Below, in pieces: positions 1-7,974 of a stretch of DNA of 17,317 bases. A program made the translations under genes and the position numbers. The notes beneath the pieces were generated by a model. That model did not search any database. It was not told the origin of the DNA and was given only the letters and a program-made list of their open reading frames with translations. The stretch is from Asterionellopsis glacialis (Eukaryota; Bacillariophyta; Plagiogrammaphyceae; Rhaphoneidales; Asterionellopsidaceae): positions 22,807-40,123 of the forward strand of contig WKLE02000027.1 of assembly GCA_014885115.2 (NCBI GenBank), given 5' to 3'. Numbering within the stretch: the first letter of the stretch is position 1; each line of letters starts with the position of its first letter.

Positions 1-222
1 TTTGTAGAGTTTTCTGGTACATTTTCTACACAAGTCTACGCTGATTGTTAAGTATCGATACATTACTTAAACGATTGCCGACGTAATGTACCATTTATAA
101 CCAGATTGTACTTACACGGTCATTGCGTAGAAACTAACTTATCACAATGCCAAATCGCCAGAAAGGTGCTGTCTGTTAATGTGCAGTACAGTAATACAAT
201 TTTTATATCTAATTACAGTACA

Positions 223-235
223 GGTACCAGGTACC
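223..235. repeat. GGTACCAGGTACC interrupted palindrome
   Basis: The element is symmetric (GGTACC-A-GGTACC). It belongs to a family of GTACC(A/T)GGTAC-like motifs that recurs in spacers of this window, for example near 4593, 4630 and 13440. Confidence 0.6.
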
Positions 236-297
236 GATAGATGATACCTGTGCCGTCAGTTTCAAATTTACTTTAAGTAAAATGATTGAAAAGAAAA

Positions 298-325
298 GTC
301 CTGTCCTGTCCTACTGCCCTGTCCT
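298..325. repeat. Short GTCCT pentanucleotide repeat
   Basis: Three perfect GTCCT copies lie end to end at 298-312 and a fourth follows at 321-325 after an eight-base interruption. It is a simple microsatellite-like tract in the upstream flank of the bestrophin-like gene. Confidence 0.6.
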
Positions 326-512
326 GATTAAGCAACATATTTAAATCATTAGAATCCGATATATGCTTCTGATTAGATTGAACTAAGCTGTTTGAAAGGA
401 AAAGTCTTGTGCTAACAAAGATAAGTACAATTGTCATGCTAATACATTTATTACCATAATTTAACGTAGCCTAAATAAATTAGTAAGTACTACCTCCACC
501 AAGGCGGGAACA

Positions 513-1823
513 ATGACAAAGATTTCTCCCTGTACCAAACCGAGAAAGGAAGAACAAATCTTGTTTCCGAAGAAAGAACAAAGAGAATACCTTCACAAGA
601 ATCGCCAAAAGAGAAAGATATTTACCACTTTGAGGGAAATTGACACTACGATAACGATGTTGGACAAGGATGAGAACAAACCATACAAGCTATCTTCGGC
701 ATGTGGTGAAATGGAAATGGAAGGTTTCCAAAATAGTGAAGCAAAAACATATTACACATGGAAAGAGCTCAATGAGTTGGAAGACCAACGACGCAATCTC
801 TTGAAGAAACTTGAAAGTCCAATTTTCCGAATACTTTTCAGTTGGAGGGGTACGTGCTTCCGTGCTTTGGTGATGGATCCGTTAGTGTGGGTGACCCTTG
901 CCATTTTTTCTGGAGTTCGACTCCAAGCGCGTTTGGGTGGTGACAAACCAGACTTTGTCGAAGATGTTGGGGATACCAACATTGATATTCTTGGAGGATT
1001 TCTTTCCTTCTTGCTAGTTCTCTTTGTCAACCAGACTAATGCACGGTTTTTCGAAATGTACAAACTTTCGAAAGCCGCGGCAGGTCGGATCCAAGATGTT
1101 GCTGGGTTTACAAGCGTTATTGAGACATTTCCTAATGCAGGAGCTGCTAATCGTCTTGTACGCTTCATGAATGCAGCACATGTGGTTGGTTATGTTGGTT
1201 TAGGCGGTCCCTATAAAAAGAAGAATTTTTTTGATCAGATCAATCTAGACCATAGATTATTGAACGAGCGTGAAATGGAAAAGGTTGAGGAATTGGCAAT
1301 GGACTCAGGATCAGCCGCGTTCAAGGAGTTGTGTACCTGGTGTGAAAAGGATGTGGGCAAACTCCAAAAATCTAACAAAATCGACAGTTACGAAGCACTT
1401 TTCTTACACAACAAGATTCTTGACTTTCGTGCAGCAATTGATGGCATATACGACTTCTGCGATCAACCAACGCACTACTTTTATATTCACTTTCTATGCC
1501 TTTTGTCGGTTCTCTACCTGCCGTTGTTTGCGATCGACACTGCTTACTCTGCTGGATGGGGTGCGAACTCTGACTTGAAAGTTGAACTGATTAGTGGATT
1601 GATTGTTGTGTTGCAATGTATATTTGTAGTTGGTCTACGGTTAATGGGACAAATATTGATCTATCCTTATGGATTAGACCTAGAAGACCTTAGCGTGATC
1701 ACGTACGTCTTGTCCACGATTGAAAATTCCAAGATTATCCTGTCCAGCCATACACCACCTGACCTTGACGAGAATCAAGAAAGCGAACTTTTGAAAACAC
1801 CTGATCCACCAGCTGTTTGTTAA
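513..1823 (+). CDS. Bestrophin-like anion channel
   Basis: A 436-residue membrane protein read without introns from ATG to TAA. Residues 1-100 are charged and soluble. From about residue 110 it follows the bestrophin plan: a WRGTCFRALVMDPLVW segment leading into a first membrane helix (122-138), a second helix with the NQTNARF turn (159-179), a cytosolic charged block, a third helix entered by HYFYIHFLCLL and ending YLPLFA (321-345), a fourth helix (359-384), then PYGLDLEDL (385-393), the counterpart of the family's conserved NPFG-x-D-x-x-D stretch. Family members are pentameric chloride or bicarbonate channels; algal ones have been linked to thylakoid bicarbonate supply. No ER signal peptide or ASAF plastid motif is visible at this start, so the membrane it occupies is not shown. 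Substrate is inferred only from family. A short upstream ORF (436-459) may affect translation. Confidence 0.85.
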   Translation: MTKISPCTKPRKEEQILFPKKEQREYLHKNRQKRKIFTTLREIDTTITMLDKDENKPYKLSSACGEMEMEGFQNSEAKTYYTWKELNELEDQRRNLLKKLESPIFRILFSWRGTCFRALVMDPLVWVTLAIFSGVRLQARLGGDKPDFVEDVGDTNIDILGGFLSFLLVLFVNQTNARFFEMYKLSKAAAGRIQDVAGFTSVIETFPNAGAANRLVRFMNAAHVVGYVGLGGPYKKKNFFDQINLDHRLLNEREMEKVEELAMDSGSAAFKELCTWCEKDVGKLQKSNKIDSYEALFLHNKILDFRAAIDGIYDFCDQPTHYFYIHFLCLLSVLYLPLFAIDTAYSAGWGANSDLKVELISGLIVVLQCIFVVGLRLMGQILIYPYGLDLEDLSVITYVLSTIENSKIILSSHTPPDLDENQESELLKTPDPPAVC

Positions 1824-1926
1824 AAGACCTTTCACAGGGCAATCACGAATTTGAAATGAGCGGTGCGTGTTACACTTGAAAGTTTTTATTGAAACTACTC
1901 TTCGCTACTTCTTTTTTGTGACCCCG

Positions 1927-1979
1927 AGTCCTCTAGCTTTCTCCATCTAAACTGAGGCCTTTTTGGCCAAGGGAGGACT
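1927..1979 (+). other. Nested inverted repeat after the bestrophin gene
   Basis: The arms AGTCCTC (1927-1933) and GAGGACT (1973-1979) can pair. Inside them GGCC-TTTTT-GGCC (1956-1968) can form a smaller hairpin. It lies about 100 bases past the stop codon, so it may sit in the 3' untranslated region or mark transcript end processing, but nothing beyond symmetry supports that. Confidence 0.3.
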
Positions 1980-2137
1980 GGAAAAGGTGGTCCATATCTG
2001 TTTCAACACTTGGAATGACAGATGTCAATAGACGGAAATTAACGACCAAAGTCTTACAACCTGGTCAGTTATAAGTGTCATCCAATGTAGTAACAACGTT
2101 TTGTATCAATAAAATGGCCTTCTCTAGGTTTCCTGAA

Positions 2138-2154
2138 ATATATATATATATATA
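2138..2154. repeat. AT dinucleotide microsatellite
   Basis: About eight uninterrupted AT units lie in the spacer downstream of the bestrophin-like gene. Confidence 0.7.
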
Positions 2155-2462
2155 ATCCGGTTGAGACATTATAGTTGTGACTCATTTTTACTCCCTTGGC
2201 AACACAAGTGTAATTAAAAAAAAAAATCCCGGTTGTGCTTAATCGACTCGATTACAAGCCAGTTCCACAACAATAGGCTCTTCACAGGCGGTATATTTTG
2301 ATACTCTACCAAAATCCTTTTTGGGGGCGGGGTACATTTTCATTGGGCGTATTCGTTGTAAGGTTTGCATCTTCCTTATTCCTTTCTCAAATATGTTCTG
2401 AGCAAGTTGCTATAATACAGAAGATACCAAGATATCAGAACAGCGAAAACAGAACATGGTAG

Positions 2463-2746
2463 AAGCCAGATACAGACATAGAGTTAGAGAAGAATAACGA
2501 TAATAACAAAGCAAAACCATTGACTCTACCTCCTTCTCATCAAAGTAATACTACGAGTGTGGAGAGTGATGTTGACTCAACAGCCGACAAAAACAACAAT
2601 GAGGCGGCGGTGTATTCCAGGATAAGAACGGAAAAGAACTCGATGACCACCATGGTCATGATAATAGTGATGACGAATTTCAATTTTTAGTGGAACAAAT
2701 ACAAGGATGCGTCACTGTATTGGAAGTCGTACTAATATTATTTTAA
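2463..2746 (+). pseudogene. Possible frameshifted gene relic
   Basis: From 2463 one frame is open to a TAG at 2688-2690 and reads as a hydrophilic, Asn/Asp/Ser-rich stretch (LEKNNDNN, SVESDVDSTADKNNNEAA). Around 2603-2640 coding character seems to move into another frame, which runs through DKNGKELDDHHGHDNSDDEF and a helix-like LVEQIQGCVTVLEVV to TAA at 2744-2746. A single one-base slip would join the two. There is no good start codon and no domain I recognise. Upstream, a third frame beginning RYQDI is broken by stops. It could be a decayed gene, an exon end of an unrecognised gene, or chance in low-complexity DNA. Confidence 0.3.
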
Positions 2747-2963
2747 TCTATCGTTATACAGATCTTGATAAACGCCAGAATACTCCTTTACGAACATGCT
2801 GCTATTGGCAACAACCTGTATATCATGGACAAATAAGTCGTCTAATACTATCATCAAAGTAATAAGAAACAAATAATTATGGTTCAACTGCATTTTCATG
2901 ACGAGTGTGTAATACGTCGTACGGTATGCACTACAGTACAAGAGTATTGGCATGGTTCTGTAG

Positions 2964-2975
2964 CTCTCTAGAGAG
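2964..2975. repeat. CTCTCTAGAGAG perfect palindrome
   Basis: A 12-base perfect palindrome. The core CTCTAGAG recurs at 11947, 13719 and 15415, each in noncoding DNA. Confidence 0.5.
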
Positions 2976-3720
2976 AAAAACCTTGGTATCAGGTACATTC
3001 ACTGGTAATAGTTGTTGACACTATGCAAGTGCATTTGGCACTTGTAAGTATATGCATGTACCTCGACTGCATCCAAACGGAGTACCTGGCAGAAGAATAA
3101 AATACAAAAGATACCAAAAAGATATCACCAGACAGCAGAATCCAGAAACAAGCACAGAAGATACAAGGATTCCTTTTAAACAGATAATCAAATCGTCATA
3201 TGGGTCTGGAATACAATCTACTTGTAACCAAAAAAGCAATGAAAGAACAAACGATATTGAAGAGACTCAGGATGTAAGATCTGTGTTTTTTGTTCTGATC
3301 TATTTTTACAGTATTCTAAAAATGGTTATAGTAGCTCTTCTTCAGCAAAGTAAAAAAAGTTGGAGAAACGAAAAAGTCATCCATCTTGTTGAACAACAAT
3401 CCACCAATCAATCTATACAAATAACGACGGAAGTTGATAAAGAAAACACCATTGCATCCCCGTATGTCTAATTCGTGTACGTGAATAATTCGTGTAAACT
3501 CAACCTTTATCATCACTGTAGTTGACTTGTATAGTTTTATAGCAGTTGCATTGAACGTTCTAGACATCTTTTTCAATTTACTCTTCCTCCTTTTTCTTGT
3601 TTAGTTCTTATAGCAAAGCAGCATAATAATATTGTAATTTACATCGTAGCTATCTGTACGTGTACTTTTGTTTTTTATTTAATGTCGCTAGCTCGTGCTT
3701 CCTTACGGTCACTTCCGTAC

Positions 3721-4044
3721 TTACTTTTCTTGATTCATGCATTTTTCAAAATAGTAGGATGCTGTATTACAAATACGATCTTTACTATGAGAAGCAAGAC
3801 ATTCATTGTAAATTTCACGTACATCTTCACATTTCGACATGCGATTATCACTCAACATGGCAAGTACGACTGGAGAATGACTCCATGCTTGGGTACGACG
3901 CGATCGTTCCACATTCACTTCCATGCCACCATGGCCATCTTGGCTTCCAAAACTGTCAGAACGATGACGATGATGAGTACTTACCACAACACTGGTGGTA
4001 GGAGGAAGTTCATGTGTGAGTGATGATTCTGTAGTAGATGTCAT
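3721..4044 (-). CDS. Twin CX9C (CHCH-type) small protein
   Basis: A 107-residue protein whose last third carries four cysteines at residues 72, 82, 92 and 102: CEDVREIYNEC, nine residues, then CNTASYYFEKC. This is the twin-CX9C pattern of coiled-coil-helix-coiled-coil-helix proteins, which are usually imported into the mitochondrial intermembrane space and oxidised to two disulfides by Mia40/Erv1; many assist cytochrome oxidase or other respiratory complexes. The loop between the two pairs is also nine residues, so the cysteines are evenly spaced. Residues 1-70 are Ser/Thr/His/Arg-rich and probably disordered. The open frame extends upstream to a TTG, but the first ATG (4042-4044) is used here. 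I cannot assign it to a named member: the spacing does not fit Mdm35/TRIAP1 or Cox17. The minus-strand assignment rests mainly on the cysteine pattern. Confidence 0.7.
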   Translation of the reverse strand: MTSTTESSLTHELPPTTSVVVSTHHRHRSDSFGSQDGHGGMEVNVERSRRTQAWSHSPVVLAMLSDNRMSKCEDVREIYNECLASHSKDRICNTASYYFEKCMNQEK

Positions 4045-4192
4045 TGTTTTCAATTGTATGCTTGTTGGGATTGGCAACGTTTTAAATTTATAAGAATGGG
4101 TCGTGATTCGTTTTCAAATACAAATATTGTGTGGTAATGAGAATTCTCGCAACAATGCACGAAAGATGTCACCCTGTCTCAAATTTTTTTGA

Positions 4193-4246
4193 CACGAGTA
4201 GATATGAACGATGACACGCGAAGTGTTCGGTATTTTCCTACTCGTG
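4193..4246. repeat. Inverted repeat CACGAGTAG / CTACTCGTG
   Basis: Nine-base arms at 4193-4201 and 4238-4246 are exact reverse complements with a 36-base loop. They lie about 150-200 bases upstream of the twin-CX9C start on the minus strand, where a promoter might be expected. A regulatory role is a guess. Confidence 0.35.
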
Positions 4247-4280
4247 CTCTTTCGAATTCTGCGTGTGTCACCAGAATTTC

Positions 4281-4490
4281 CAAAATATTGTGCTTGGGTA
4301 AACTTCCGTGCCGTCAAGGCTTTACGAATACCTGGTATTGGTACCCGTAGATTCTACTGTTAACTTATTATCAAAATATTGCAATTATGGAAATGAGAAT
4401 ACCAAATTCTGGATTGTTTAAGTTCTGGAATCATAAAATTGTACTCATTCATGAAGGTCAAATATAAATATATACGTGGCCAAAATATTG
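4281..4490. repeat. Three copies of CAAAATATTG
   Basis: Identical ten-base words occur at 4281-4290, 4372-4381 and 4481-4490, spaced 91 and 109 bases. A close relative (AAAAATATTGTTTCC) occurs near 12985, matching the bases that follow the third copy. Confidence 0.5.
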
Positions 4491-4562
4491 TTTCCGAGAT
4501 GATCGATTGAAATCAGAACTTTCAGAAAACCAAATCTTTGTTGAAAAGACATTCTGTTTCTA

Positions 4563-4640
4563 GTACCTGGTTGTCGAAATGTTCCGGTATGTGTACCAGG
4601 TAATTCTGCCCCTTGTTGCTACAGTACCTGTACCTGGTAC
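4563..4640. repeat. Cluster of GTACC-W-GGTAC palindromes
   Basis: GTACCTGGTT (4563), GTACCAGGTAA (4593-4603) and GTACCTGTACCTGGTAC (4624-4640) lie within 80 bases; the last contains the perfect interrupted palindrome GTACCTGGTAC at 4630-4640. ATACCTGGTAT at 4328-4338 is a nearby variant. Confidence 0.55.
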
Positions 4641-4683
4641 AATTAATAAAAAATAAGGCTCCAAGTGGAAATCCTCTATCGAG

Positions 4684-4973
4684 TAGTAGATGACTGACAT
4701 GTGACATGACACCATCTTAAATCTTCAAGCAACCTTCAAGTGCGCACTACTAACCTCGAGGAAGACGACTCGACTACTGGTCATGCATCTCCACTTTTCT
4801 CAGAATGCTTCTTATTTGGAATTTTAAGTATAATAAATAGTAGATGACTGACATGTGACATGACACCATCTTAAATCTTCAAGCAACCTTCAAGTGCGCA
4901 CTAACCTCGAGGAAGACGACTCGACTGGGCATGCATCTCCACTTTTCTCAGAATGCTTCTTATTTGGAATTTT
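4684..4973. repeat. Direct duplication, 142 and 136 bases
   Basis: Copy one is 4684-4825 and copy two is 4838-4973, separated by 12 bases. They begin TAGTAGATGACTGACATG and end CTTATTTGGAATTTT. By eye they differ by two three-base deletions in copy two (in the CGCACTACTAACC and GACTCGACTACTGG stretches) and one substitution near the second deletion. No terminal inverted repeats or target-site duplication are evident, so this looks like a recent local tandem duplication rather than a transposon. Confidence 0.85.
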
Positions 4974-5247
4974 GATTGCGTGCTTGCTGATGACATGCAG
5001 TTCAAGGTGTCTCTCTTGATTGTTTTGTTCTTTCCATACATTAAATATTTATTATCGAGTACATCTGTCTGACAACGTTCTTCTTTGTTATTCAATCCGT
5101 CCTACGATCTCGTAGAGTGGATCTCGGAATTTGTCTCGCTCGGTCATTCCTGATTCGGTGGGTTATTTCATACTGGGTGATCTCATAAAGCAGTTGTTTT
5201 TTTAAAAAGGAGTGTTTCTTACCACTCGCCTGTTCACCAACCCGCCG

Positions 5248-6609
5248 ATGAAGCTGGGAGATTTCCTACTCCCTGTTTTATTATGTAACTCTGATTACCC
5301 TCCCATTTTTTCTTCAAAAAAAAGACAAGGAGAATGCTTCATAATGTCGTATAATCCACCACAGCAACCGCCGATACATGGCATCGATTGCACTGATTCT
5401 TTGCTACGATTGTCATCATCACCATCATGGTCAACAAGAAACTTTTTTGACTTTTCCAACAGTAACAGAAATTCGAAATCTATACTTTTGTCTTCGCTAG
5501 TGTTACTATTAGGGCTCACAACCACTGCGATAGTCCCTATGACTGCATTCGCTCATGAATCTATTACAACAACTGCCAACAATCAAAACTATCCGAAGTT
5601 CCAAAAAGACAAAAGTAGTAAGAATACACAAAATTATCTGCCACGACGATTGTATCCAGGAACTTATAAAAATTATTGTGGACCAACACCTGAAGTTACA
5701 GTAAAGGATGGATGTAAGGCACATGGATGGCATGGCGATGAACCCTTGGATTTAGTTGATTCGACGTGTCGTATTCATGATATATCATATTGTCACTGTG
5801 AAACACAATTATTATTTCGAAAGAATAAAGCGAAAGCCGAAGAACAAAAGAATGAAAATATGTTTCTTGCTGGTAATCATCAGAAGTCCATAATTCTTCA
5901 GAAACAGCACCTACAAAGTCGTGTAACAGATGATAACGATGACTCCAATGGTGATAACACTAATGACAACCATGTTGATATCACTGTCGAAGAAACACTG
6001 AGTGATATACCATTACTATCTGCCTTGGTAGCTTTACGATTTGTTACACAACCATTGTTGACACAATCAGGAACTGTTGATAGTGAATATTTAGAATGCA
6101 TCCATGACGCCGATACAGAACTTATTACTTCAGGTATACGCATCCGTAGAGAACAACAACAAACCGCATGTCAGAGTTCGACTATTGGTGATCCATCATT
6201 GGATTGGTTTTGCAATGATGTTGTCGGCAATGATAATGATCGTGGTGTTATTTTGTCTACTGCAAAGACCAATTTCCAACATCTCTGGAATAACAAGAAT
6301 AAAGTGGAACATGATGATTCCAAACAAAGTCGCGGTGATGGTGGTGGAACACTGTCAACTTTTGAAAATGTAAACATGTATATTTTTCTCAAAAACCTTG
6401 AAGCAGACGAACAGCAGAATGAAGATGCTACTAGCCACAGTGGTAAACCAACATTGACACAACTTGAAAAGCAAAGGCACCATGATTTGTTGCAACAAAT
6501 CAAGGAAGGAAAAACGGTAGCTGCTGCGGCATCATCGCAACTTGTTGAACAAGACGAAGAACAATTGCTGCAGAAGCTATTTTTAAAAGAAAGTACTTTG
6601 TCAAAATAA
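5248..6609 (+). CDS. Phospholipase A2-like protein, secretory or plastid-targeted
   Basis: A 453-residue protein (first ATG; the frame extends back to a GTG at 5212, and a second ATG lies at 5344). A hydrophobic segment at residues 78-102 ends PMTAFAHES, resembling both a signal-peptidase site and the diatom plastid ASAF motif, with cleavage before Phe. A basic, Ser/Thr/Asn-rich linker follows, then the phospholipase A2 core: the YCGP start of the calcium loop (C144, G145), a Gly/Asp-rich stretch, and DSTCRIHDISYCHC (171-184) with the catalytic His177-Asp178 pair. Active family members hydrolyse the sn-2 ester of phospholipids using calcium. The usual double Cys before the HD pair is TC here. 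The remaining 270 residues are Asn/Asp/Gln-rich with two extra Cys-containing patches and no domain I recognise. The 77 residues before the hydrophobic segment are long for a signal peptide, so a signal anchor, the later ATG, or an unrecognised 5' exon remain possible. Confidence 0.8.
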   Translation: MKLGDFLLPVLLCNSDYPPIFSSKKRQGECFIMSYNPPQQPPIHGIDCTDSLLRLSSSPSWSTRNFFDFSNSNRNSKSILLSSLVLLLGLTTTAIVPMTAFAHESITTTANNQNYPKFQKDKSSKNTQNYLPRRLYPGTYKNYCGPTPEVTVKDGCKAHGWHGDEPLDLVDSTCRIHDISYCHCETQLLFRKNKAKAEEQKNENMFLAGNHQKSIILQKQHLQSRVTDDNDDSNGDNTNDNHVDITVEETLSDIPLLSALVALRFVTQPLLTQSGTVDSEYLECIHDADTELITSGIRIRREQQQTACQSSTIGDPSLDWFCNDVVGNDNDRGVILSTAKTNFQHLWNNKNKVEHDDSKQSRGDGGGTLSTFENVNMYIFLKNLEADEQQNEDATSHSGKPTLTQLEKQRHHDLLQQIKEGKTVAAAASSQLVEQDEEQLLQKLFLKESTLSK

Positions 6610-7129
6610 ATATTATTCTTTAAGCTTTTCTACAGCGATTCCGAAGAGGCGGCGTCTGTTAAGATTGGGCAAATTTTTAACATAACCATCAAATAAAGGA
6701 AAAATATGGCTAATCCACCATGAAACAAAAACACAGCAAATGCCATTGAAGCTTCAGAAATAAAATCAATGGTGTATATATAGTAGTATCCCCTGTTCCT
6801 CAAGACATTTAACGTGACTGAAACTGAATCACATATTCTGGTGATCAAGAAGCGCTTAGAAATACTCTTCCGAATTTTGTTTTTAAAATGTGTGACGAGT
6901 AACAATTTAAAGATGCTATTATGTATTCAAGTAGTGCAATGAATCCGCGTTACAAAAGTAGATAGGGCCACATCATGTTGTGAGAAGAAACACCCTGTAT
7001 GCAGTCCAACTACTATGATATACTTGGTATTTGGTCGACATTCCTATGAAAAACAAATTTACAATTTAGTCTCATATTCAAGTACAGAAAATCGGCAGTC
7101 TTGAAAACGATTTGGGCCGTTTTTCCTTG

Positions 7130-7343
7130 TTCCTGCTGACCGGTCCTACGATGCAATTCCTAAACATATTCAATACAAAAGAAGTTTTACAGTAATGCAA
7201 GTGCCCCCGATGATCCCAGCAGTGGCTATTCCGTCCATTATTCCTGCTGAAGAGCTGCTATTCAAAAAATATTAGCTTTCTGTTACAGGACTACTATAGT
7301 CAAGCGATAATAAAATAAATTTGACACCCATTCTTCCTGCTGA
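7130..7343 (+). repeat. Three degenerate units containing TTCCTGCTGA
   Basis: The ten-base word occurs at 7130-7139, 7241-7250 and 7334-7343. After the first and third copies there is further weak similarity (ATGATGGACCAATTCCTC in the third against ACGATGCAATTCCTA in the first). This suggests an old, decayed repeat; the unit boundaries are unclear. Confidence 0.3.
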
Positions 7344-7974
7344 ATTACTACCATGATGGACCAATTCCTCAAATAATAATATGATCTATATATTACTAGA
7401 TCAAAGAATCTGATTATAGTCATGGTACACTCGACGTTGAAGGAAAAGCTTTTTTAGATTTAACCTTGCCATATATTTTTTTCTCTTTTCATGTTTTTCT
7501 TCACAGCTTGTTTGAAAATGGGTATCTGTACTGGAACGTACAGTAGGTAGGAATTTTTATCAGTCGAAGCTGAGAGCACAAAGGAGTTCTTTTTGTTTAA
7601 TCAGGGGTAAATCCGATCTTGTTTGGTGTCAGCTGAAGTTGAACTTATTCATGGATCCGAAAAGTTGAAATATTATTATATAGGTACAGTACAGTGATTC
7701 CATTCGCAACTGATGAAAGAAATGCAACAAATCATCTATTGTATACATTTATTCGCAAAACAGCCGGCATTCGTCACTAATGTAAAAATACTTGTGCAGG
7801 TACAGTACCACTTTCAATAAGGATGCAAAACATAATTTATATAGGAATAATATACGTCGGTCCTTTAAATACAGTATTTCCGGAAAAGGGGAATACATCG
7901 ATGGGTTCCAAAAAAAGGGCTTTCGTTGCACGCATGCGTGGTTGTTCACCGTCACCGGCTATAGAAAATAAAAA

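Larger units (their letters stand above)
1..512. other. AT-rich 5' flank of the bestrophin-like gene
   Basis: No convincing gene is visible here. It holds a doubled GGTACC palindrome (223-235), a short GTCCT repeat (298-325) and a seven-codon open frame starting ATG at 436 and stopping at 457-459. That frame would be an upstream ORF if the transcript of the gene at 513 starts early enough. No clear TATA box or splice acceptor feeding into the gene could be identified. Confidence 0.5.
1824..3720. other. Spacer with hairpin, AT repeat and gene relics
   Basis: No intact gene is supported here. Visible items are a hairpin-forming stretch at 1927-1979, an AT dinucleotide run at 2138-2154, a poly-A run near 2215-2226, a probable frameshifted relic at 2463-2746, a perfect CTCTCTAGAGAG palindrome at 2964-2975, and an orphan 139-codon ATG frame at 3052-3471 without recognisable domains. 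Sequence near 2422-2456 resembles sequence near 3109-3145. Confidence 0.5.
4045..5247. other. Divergent spacer rich in short repeats
   Basis: This separates the divergent twin-CX9C and phospholipase-like genes. It contains a 9-base inverted repeat (4193-4201 with 4238-4246), three CAAAATATTG copies (4281, 4372, 4481), a cluster of GTACC/GGTAC palindromes (4328-4338 and 4563-4640) and a near-perfect duplication of about 140 bases (4684-4973). Short ATG- or TTG-started frames exist on the minus strand, but none has recognisable protein character. Confidence 0.55.

Noticed and set aside
2738..2998. 86-codon minus-strand ATG frame with a hydrophobic stretch
   Set aside because: No domain recognised; typical of chance frames in AT-rich DNA and overlaps the relic end.
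3052..3471. 139-codon ATG frame on the plus strand
   Set aside because: No recognisable domain, irregular composition and no supporting context; may be part of a relic.
4045..4077. Eleven-residue extension of the twin-CX9C gene
   Set aside because: It would begin at TTG; the first ATG is at 4042-4044.
4684..4973. Transposon or MITE
   Set aside because: No terminal inverted repeats or target-site duplications, only two adjacent copies in the window.
4901..5095. 64-codon minus-strand frame through the second duplicate
   Set aside because: No ATG at the start and it merely reads into the repeat unit.
5212..5247. Upstream extension of the phospholipase gene to a GTG codon
   Set aside because: Eukaryotic nuclear genes normally start at ATG; the first in-frame ATG is at 5248.
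6630..6905. Minus-strand frame with a membrane helix next to the phospholipase stop
   Set aside because: It begins at TTG; from its internal ATG only about 38 residues remain, with no family match or clear splice donor partner.
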